Source: Diaporthe sp. PMI_573
Taxonomy: Eukaryota; Ascomycota; Sordariomycetes; Diaporthales; Diaporthaceae
Direction of reading: 5' to 3'
DNA: 64,000 bases
Assembly (NCBI GenBank): GCA_021399435.1
Contig: JAJTUP010000008.1
Location: 1,426,001-1,490,000 of the forward strand
Positions 57,933-64,000 of this stretch are shown here, one piece after another. Position 1 is the stretch's first letter, and each line of letters opens with the position of its first letter. A model generated the notes under the pieces. It searched no databases. It worked only from the letters and a program-made list of their open reading frames with translations, and was not told where the DNA came from. Both the position numbers and the translations under genes were made by a program.

Positions 57933-60900
57933 CTACCATTGGCTCTTCATCCATGCGACCATCGTTCCGACCAAGCCGCTGCCGACTACATCGTAACCTT
58001 TCCTCATTGCCTCGCTATCTGCCTCTGCCTTCAGAGTAGAGAACTTGAGCCCGCTCCTACCCGGCTTGTCATTATCGTACTTTGAAGCGAAGAAGTCTAC
58101 CAGCTTGATGGTGGGATTCGTTTCCGGGTTCTGGTCAGACTTGCGAAGCAAGTCAACCCATTCGCGTTGAGAGACTGTCTTGAAGTCAAGCCCAGCATTC
58201 CTGAGCGCAGGCAGAAGATCTTTTGTCCAATGGAACAAGTTGTTGTTTTGGACGTTGTACACGGCAGACTTGGACACGTATCCATCTCTGTCCACGCCTG
58301 ACAGTTCGATTACAGCCTGAGCCACGAGGTCGACCGGCATCCAAGATGGTGTCTATCAGGTCTGTCAGTGTGAAGTGTATAAGCTGTCGTCATCAGGTTT
58401 GTAAACTCACCTCTTCGAGTGCTGGTAATGCACCCATTGTCTTTGCGCTCTGGATCATCAAGGGGATTGCCTCGGTGGTGTTCCACGAACCATGTTTTGT
58501 GTCTCCTACGATTTGCCCCACACGCAACACGGTAGCTGTCATGCCGGTTCTCTCACCGGCATTCTTGATTACGTGCTCTGTGACCAACTTTGAGCGCGCG
58601 TAGCCCATGGGCTGTGCATGAGCAAGGTTCTCGATATGACACTCCTCAATGGTCGCCGGTAGTGGTGTAGCAGCCGCGGCGGAGATCGATGAGCAGAAAT
58701 AGAATCGAGCTGGGTCCACAGCTCTAGTTTGAAGGCAAAAGCTGATCAGGTTATGCGCGCCTCTGATGTGCTGGGACTCGAAGCTGCGGACACCGAGATT
58801 GAAGTTGACGGCCCAAGCGGAATGGATAACAAGCGTCAGGCTTTCCCGAATCTCTGCCAGTGTCTCTTCGTCTAGCCCGAGAGATTGGCTGGAAAGGTCT
58901 GCTGGCACGAAGGAGACTCTGTAAAAGTCATCCTCTTTAAGAGAAGGCAGGCCCTTCCCCTCGAGTGTTGAGAGAACTCGGGCTTTGGCTGCGTCTTTTG
59001 TAGGCGCTCTGACGAGGCAGAACACCTTCTTGACCGTGCGCTTTCTCAGCAGCTGGGCCAGGATATTCACTCCCAGTGATCCCGTAGCGCCCGTCAGTAT
59101 CTAGAAGTTGCTTCAGCATCAACAACATTCTCATTTTTCATTGTCCACGGCACTTACCACAGTTTCACCATCTGGCTGAATTGTACCAGGTTCTCGAGCA
59201 GGGAAGTCAGAGTATTTCTGAATCAGTTGAGCCATCGCCGAGAGCTCGTCATCCGCCTCCTGTGCCACTCCCGTCCTCAGTGAGAACAAGTGCTTGGCAA
59301 GAAGTTCAACGTTGGGATATTCGAAAATGACGTTGGATCCGACAGGCTTGCCCCCAACGTCAAGCTCTCTGGTGATCTGAGCTCGAGCCGTAATTGCTTG
59401 GCGGCTATCAATTCCGCCCTCAAAGAAGTCTGTTGTTGACTCCAAGTTGGCAACACCCAAATTGACACGGAAAATATCCAGTAGATACTTCACCAACTCA
59501 TCATACTCCAGGGCACATAGATTCGCCTGCGGCGCGGCAAAGCGTTCGTAGGTGTCATCAATCTGCTTCGCAAATTGTTTGTAGAATGCCGCCCGGATGA
59601 CTGTGCCCTTGTCGGTCCGTGGGTATTCTGTCCCGACGTCCAGAATCTCAATCATTTCCTGGGAGATGCGCCCAAATTCCTCGGCTCGCGAGTTCGCAAG
59701 CTCGATGTTCGGCAGGAGCGCCTGAAGTATTTCATCTTCCGTCAATGATGCCGCTTTGTCGCTCGGAACGATCATCAAACCCGGAACAGCCCTTTCCACA
59801 CCAAACACCACGGCTTCCTGCACCAGGTCGTGCTGCCTGATGGTGTGCTCGTAAGGGATCGGGAGTACCTTCTCTCCATTGACGAGAGTCACCCTGTCGT
59901 CGAGCCGTCCAAGGTACCTCCATGCGTCTGGAATGGTTGGGTGTGGGCTGAACGTGTCCCTGGTGTGGTAGGAGTTGGGCGGGTCGTCAGAATTTGACGT
60001 AGTCTTGGATGGTAAGCCATCGAGAACCACACACTCGAACGTGTTTGCGCCTTGTGGGACCATTCTGATGAATGGTTTCGTCACAGGGAATGGTCGCATG
60101 TAGTTCCACCCCTTGTCGCCTTTATCTCGGAAGGAAGTCATGAGCTGACCTGTTTCCGTGCTGAACATCAAGATTAGCCAAATGATAGCATAGAAGACCA
60201 AGTAGGGATAACTCACGTCCCATACTGTCCTACTACGTAGACACCAGCTTCAGTCAGCTTATCCCCCAGGTCGTCTGGACAGCTGCTGCCCCCGTACATG
60301 ACGAGGCTCAGCAACTTCAGCTCCTCGATCCCACCAGGGGTTTCCGCCATCAATTTCAATGCGTACGGGACACAATGTAGGCTCTGAGGCCGAGTTGCCT
60401 TTAGAGACTCAATCAGAGTGCTCCCAGCCAATGGTAAATTGGCATTGTACATGGATATCTTGTTGCCGGCAATCAGGCCGCGAAAGGTGACAGAGATTCC
60501 ATGATTGTGGAAAAGTGGCAGCATCAAAAACGCCCGGTACGGAATTCCGCTTGAGTAATTTGCAAGACAGGCAGAATGTGTCTGATAAATTGGCTTTGGC
60601 AGCCCAGTAGAACCCGAAGAGTGAACGATAAAAGAAATCTGTTGGGATGCATTCGCCGGTCGACTGTACGGGAATCGAGGCCCTGAGGGAGTAGGGAGGT
60701 CATACTCAGACCTTTCCACAATATTGTAGGACGACAATTGGTATTGTTCTGTGATTTGCTCTGCTGTTGTTTTGAATTCGTTGCCAACGACAAGCTTTCG
60801 CGAACCAGTCAGGCGTAGAAGGTTCACGTAAGCTTCTGTGGCCAGTCGAGTAGAGAGGAACAAGACTGAGAAGCCCATGCGGCTCAATGCCAGCAGCGAC

Positions 60901-61345
60901 GCGACATAGTCGAGATTGGACGTTGCCAGCAGCGCTATCACCTCGCACTTCTCCGTTGTTGGCTGTGAAACAAAATTAGATTCGAGTGTTACTACTTGAT
61001 GTATTCAAAAACAGTACATACCTCAGGACGAAGCCCTCGAGCGACGTACTGGCGGGCAACCTCATCCGCCAATCGATCGACGTCGGTGACGGTGTATCCG
61101 ACGTAGTCACTCTTACCCTTTGCAGTAGCTGGATATTGTATGAAGACGGCATCTGGTGTCTCACGGACTTTACTTAGCAGCAAGTCCGTAATAGTGACAA
61201 TCTGCGAATCATCGCCCCCATTCGTTCCCTTCTCTGTTGGCTTGACCCCCACATCCAGGGGCAGAGCCGGCATTTGTTGGGTTGCGACCGCCATTGTGTT
61301 GTCAGGTGAGTCTGATACTGGGCCATTCGCCAATACCTGAGCCAT
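57933..61345 (-). CDS. NRPS-like adenylation-thiolation-reductase protein (A-T-R)
   Basis: Five exons: 61345-61022, 60962-60217, 60160-59158, 59100-58411 and 58352-57933, giving 1060 residues; four introns of 59, 56, 57 and 58 nt in consistent phases. The adenylation domain (about 40-540) shows FIVHSSGSTGLPKP near 221-234, LPLFHNHGISVT, GQYGTTETGQ, YLGRLDDRVTLVNGEKVLP and PRTDKGTVIRAAFY. The thiolation domain ends in DFFEGGIDSRQA, with the phosphopantetheine Ser at about 609. The reductase domain starts with ILTGATGSLGVNILA at 692 and has FCSSISAAAA and YARSK (Tyr-858, Lys-862), the SDR-type pair of thioester reductases. It should load a carboxylic acid as an AMP ester, carry it on the thiolation domain and release it reductively as an aldehyde or alcohol. 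There is no condensation domain, so it is not a peptide synthetase. The same A-T-R order occurs in aryl-acid and alpha-aminoadipate reductases; substrate unknown. The start at 61345 is the first ATG giving a typical N-terminus. It is paired divergently with a regulator. Confidence 0.93.
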
Positions 61346-61770
61346 GGCCGGCGCGACGAGAGTTGGTGCTTTTGTATGGCGCCTCTGAATGGATGTCACA
61401 CAACGATGGGACACTGTGAACGCTCGGTTCGTGCGCTGAGTACCATGCAAGCATTGGAATGGAGAACGAGTACCTGACCCATGTTGGTGGCGGAAAAGGG
61501 GCACCCATGGTCGCAGCCCGTGGACAGGGAGAACCACGGCGGAATCGAGTTAGAGCATGACGTCCAGACGCCGCTGATTCGGGGTGAAGTTATCCGAGGT
61601 TAGCTGGTGATGTGCCTCTTTTCCGGCTCTTATGTGCTCCACACTTCCTCGGATAAGCTGCGCATTTCCGAATCGTAAAACACGAACCGTCCTGCACAAT
61701 AACCTTCTGGTGCTGGAAAAGCAGAACCGCATTCCGCTCCGCGCACAACCCTCGGATAGCAGCAACCAAG
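61346..61770. promoter_or_regulatory. Divergent promoter with three CCTCGGATA motifs
   Basis: The 425-bp spacer between the NRPS-like gene and the Zn2Cys6 regulator. CCTCGGATA occurs three times: minus strand at 61591-61599, plus strand at 61647-61655 and 61750-61758. The first two, extended by one base, form a perfect 10-bp inverted repeat (TTATCCGAGG and CCTCGGATAA) with a 47-bp gap. Each copy contains a CGG triplet, the core bound by zinc-cluster proteins. A random 9-mer is not expected even once in so short a span, so three copies suggest a binding site. Whether the neighbouring regulator binds it is inference. Confidence 0.6.
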
Positions 61771-64000
61771 ATGGACCACGATAGCCGACAGCTGTTCATG
61801 GTCACCCCACCCGGATCATCGACGCCGCACTCGCAGCGGCGGAGCCGTAGGAAAAGCGAAAGAGAAAGGGTTAGGGTCACGAGGGCCTGTGACCAGTGCA
61901 AACGGTATGCTGTTCCTGATGTTTCGCGTGCTGCTCTTCTGCAGGCATTGTCGCTGGTATTGCGTTTACTTGTCGTTTGCAAGATGATGTGTGTACCTAA
62001 GACGTCACACATGGGCTCTTCAAGTTGCGGTGCTAGGAAAACGGGCCCTACACGTCCCAAGACAATCAAGGATCCAAATGAAGGAAGGCTAATCACGTAG
62101 TCCAGGCAGAAGATACGTTGCACCGGGGCACTCCCATGTGAGATATGCGTGAGGAAGGGCAATCGTTGCTCGTATGAAGCCTCCTACGCCCGGGGACGCG
62201 CGCCGTCCGTCGTGGGTGGCGACAATCAAGCCGCTGTGACGCGTCCGGCCGTGGTGGACAATTCTGCGAAATCTATCAGTTTGGCCCAGGAGCCGGTCTC
62301 TGAGCCACTATCATTGCGAGCGTCACCTGAACCAACACAAACAGACCAACAGGGACACTATGTGGGGCCTGCTTCAGGAGTATCATTCCTACTCCGGGTG
62401 CAGAGGAGGGTGTACCAAACCTTGAAGTTCCCGCCGTCCTCGTCCATATTCACCTTTGGGGATGCTCCCTTGCCGGACTTTGATGTCTCTTTTTTTGTGC
62501 TTCCTCCCAAGGATGTTACGCGGCAACTGCTTGTCAGATATTTTGACTTTGCTGTGCCGACCCATCGGTTTCTACATCGCCCTACTGTCGAGGCATGGTT
62601 CGAGGATTTATACACATCCACTGGATGCATGAGCAGCAGAGACGAGGCCCCAGCAAGGACTGCTCTCCTGTTCATGGTCTTTGCGCAGGCAAGCCTCTAC
62701 ATGACCGAGCCTGCTACTGATTCGCACCACGAGAAAATGGCCGACGTCAGCTCTCGATACTTCCTCGCAGCAGAACATCAACTACAAAAGGAGCGAGGTA
62801 AAGTCCGTCTTGCCAGTGTCCAGGCTCGTCTAGCGCAGTGTTTCTGGTTGCTGTCGCAGTCACGCATCAATCACTGCTGGACGCTCTTTGGGACAACCGC
62901 TCATCTCGCACTAGCCATTGGGTTGAACCGGGGCAAGAAGACAGAGGCTCAAGGTCGTACAGGGAAAATCGAGACTGAGTGTCGTAGAAGGACCTTCTGG
63001 TGTGCCTATACACTGGACAAATATCTTGCGGCCGCTCTCGGGAGGCCTCGCACTTTCCACGAAGAGGACATCGACCAAGAGCTCCCCTCTTGCATTGATG
63101 ATCCGGACCTGGAGCAAGCTGGGGTTGAGCCTAAAACTCCTCTCGGCCAACCACTAATGCTTGGCGCTGTGGCACATATTAGATTGTCACGCATCAATGA
63201 CGGCATTCTAAAGGAACTCTATCCCATCTGGCCGCTGTCAACCTCCACCCGGCTGAAGGTTGCTGCTCAGTATTCCACAAGGCTGCGAAACTGGTACCAA
63301 GAAATGGCGGAGTTTCTTGACTCCAGCAGGATCAACACGTCTTTGCTCCTGCCCATCTACCAACGGCAACGCCATGTCCTGAATCTAGCATATTGGCACG
63401 CCACAATTTTGACACAAAGGCCATTTCTGCTCAACAAGTTCGGAGCCACACGAACCAGTGCGAACACAATACAGGTTGAGGACCGTGTCAAAGACTGCCT
63501 TCAAGCGGCGCTCAACATCTGCGACCTAGTCGATGAGCTCATCAACGCGAGGATGATGTTCAAAGCATTTTGGGTAAGCCAATCATCATCTTTGTTTTCG
63601 TCGTTCGGTAGACTTTTCTGACCCTCAGAGAAGTTCACTTCATATTATGCGTTTTGCGCTGCTGTCGTGCTATACGTGTTCTCCATTCAGCAAAAGTCAT
63701 GCATCCCCGAGGCACCAAATCGACATCTATCCGTAGCAATCAGGTGTCAAGAGCAAATGTCAATGATCGCAGAGGAGCATTCACTCGCCAGACGGTACTG
63801 TCTAGTACTTGACGAGCTACGCAAAGAAGCCATACGACACTCAGAACAGCCTCTAGACGACCAGGCCATAGTTGCCGGGGATGACGCCAACTCGCAACAA
63901 TTTGAGAATCTTGGTCCTGAGGAGGCTGTGCTGGGTGTGACTGCCGGCTTCGGCCAACATTCACTCACATCAGATGCCAACGACATGGAAGGCTTTGACG
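61771..64000 (+). CDS. Zn2Cys6 fungal-specific transcription factor (truncated by window end)
   Basis: Partial gene. Exons 61771-61904, 62106-63573 and 63634 to beyond 64000; introns of 201 and 60 nt in consistent phases (2, 0). Splicing intron 1 assembles the zinc-cluster CDQCKRQKIRCTGALPCEIC then RKGNRCSY, with six-residue spacing between the second and third cysteines, as in GAL4-type proteins. A Ser/Arg-rich N-terminus precedes it. The middle carries the fungal-specific regulatory domain: RYFDFAVPTHRFLHRPTVEA, ALLFMVFAQASLY, RLAQCFWLLSQSRINHCWTL, TAHLALAIGLNRG and RRTFWCAYTLDKYLAAALGR. It probably binds DNA as a dimer with its zinc cluster. Placement opposite the NRPS-like gene suggests it regulates that gene. 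The acceptor for exon 3 (GAAG) is weaker than the others, but the FWFTSYYAFCAAVVLY frame after it is clearly right. The stop lies outside the window. Confidence 0.93.

Overview
The window is nuclear DNA of a filamentous ascomycete (Pezizomycotina). The gene content points to a plant-associated or saprotrophic Sordariomycete, but I cannot name the genus. Evidence: many short spliceosomal introns with CTAAC-like branch sites, a Zn2Cys6 transcription factor, a CFEM/Pth11-type receptor, LaeA-type methyltransferase, GH5_7 mannanase, PL1 pectate lyase and an NRPS-like reductase.

Layout. 1-16 kb is nearly gene-free: one conserved tyrosine/serine-rich protein (4112-5338) sits in long GC-rich, repeat-bearing intergenic DNA. 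16-28 kb has lower GC and holds an NmrA-like protein, a GT71 (Mnn2-type) mannosyltransferase, a decayed Pth11-like receptor pseudogene and a large multi-exon fungal protein of uncertain integrity. 28-30 kb has a DAO-family flavoprotein. 33.6-46.9 kb has a LaeA-type methyltransferase, homogentisate 1,2-dioxygenase, a DUF6699-type protein, a second NmrA-like protein, a small acidic protein and an intact CFEM receptor. 50-57 kb has three consecutive genes (mannanase, ubiquitin-like-domain protein, pectate lyase). 57.9-64 kb has an A-T-R NRPS-like reductase divergently paired with a Zn2Cys6 regulator that runs off the window, a likely edge of a secondary-metabolite locus.

The main discovery is a family of five near-copy introns of 104-110 nt lying in four unrelated genes (two in the mannosyltransferase; one each in the mannanase, ubiquitin-like protein and pectate lyase). 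They share sequence from the 5' splice site to the CTAAC branch site, interrupt codons in all three phases and are always in the sense orientation of the host gene. They behave as introner-like elements, that is, introns that multiply. They make up 5 of the 35 introns I could define in intact gene models.

Other notable points: a 30-nt micro-exon encoding the whole S-adenosylmethionine motif I of the methyltransferase, a 13-nt exon next to an introner in the pectate lyase, a GC-AG intron in homogentisate dioxygenase, and three copies of a 9-bp CGG-containing motif in the divergent promoter of the reductase/regulator pair. All splice sites were inferred by hand from reading frame, phase and protein-family continuity; no transcript data were available.
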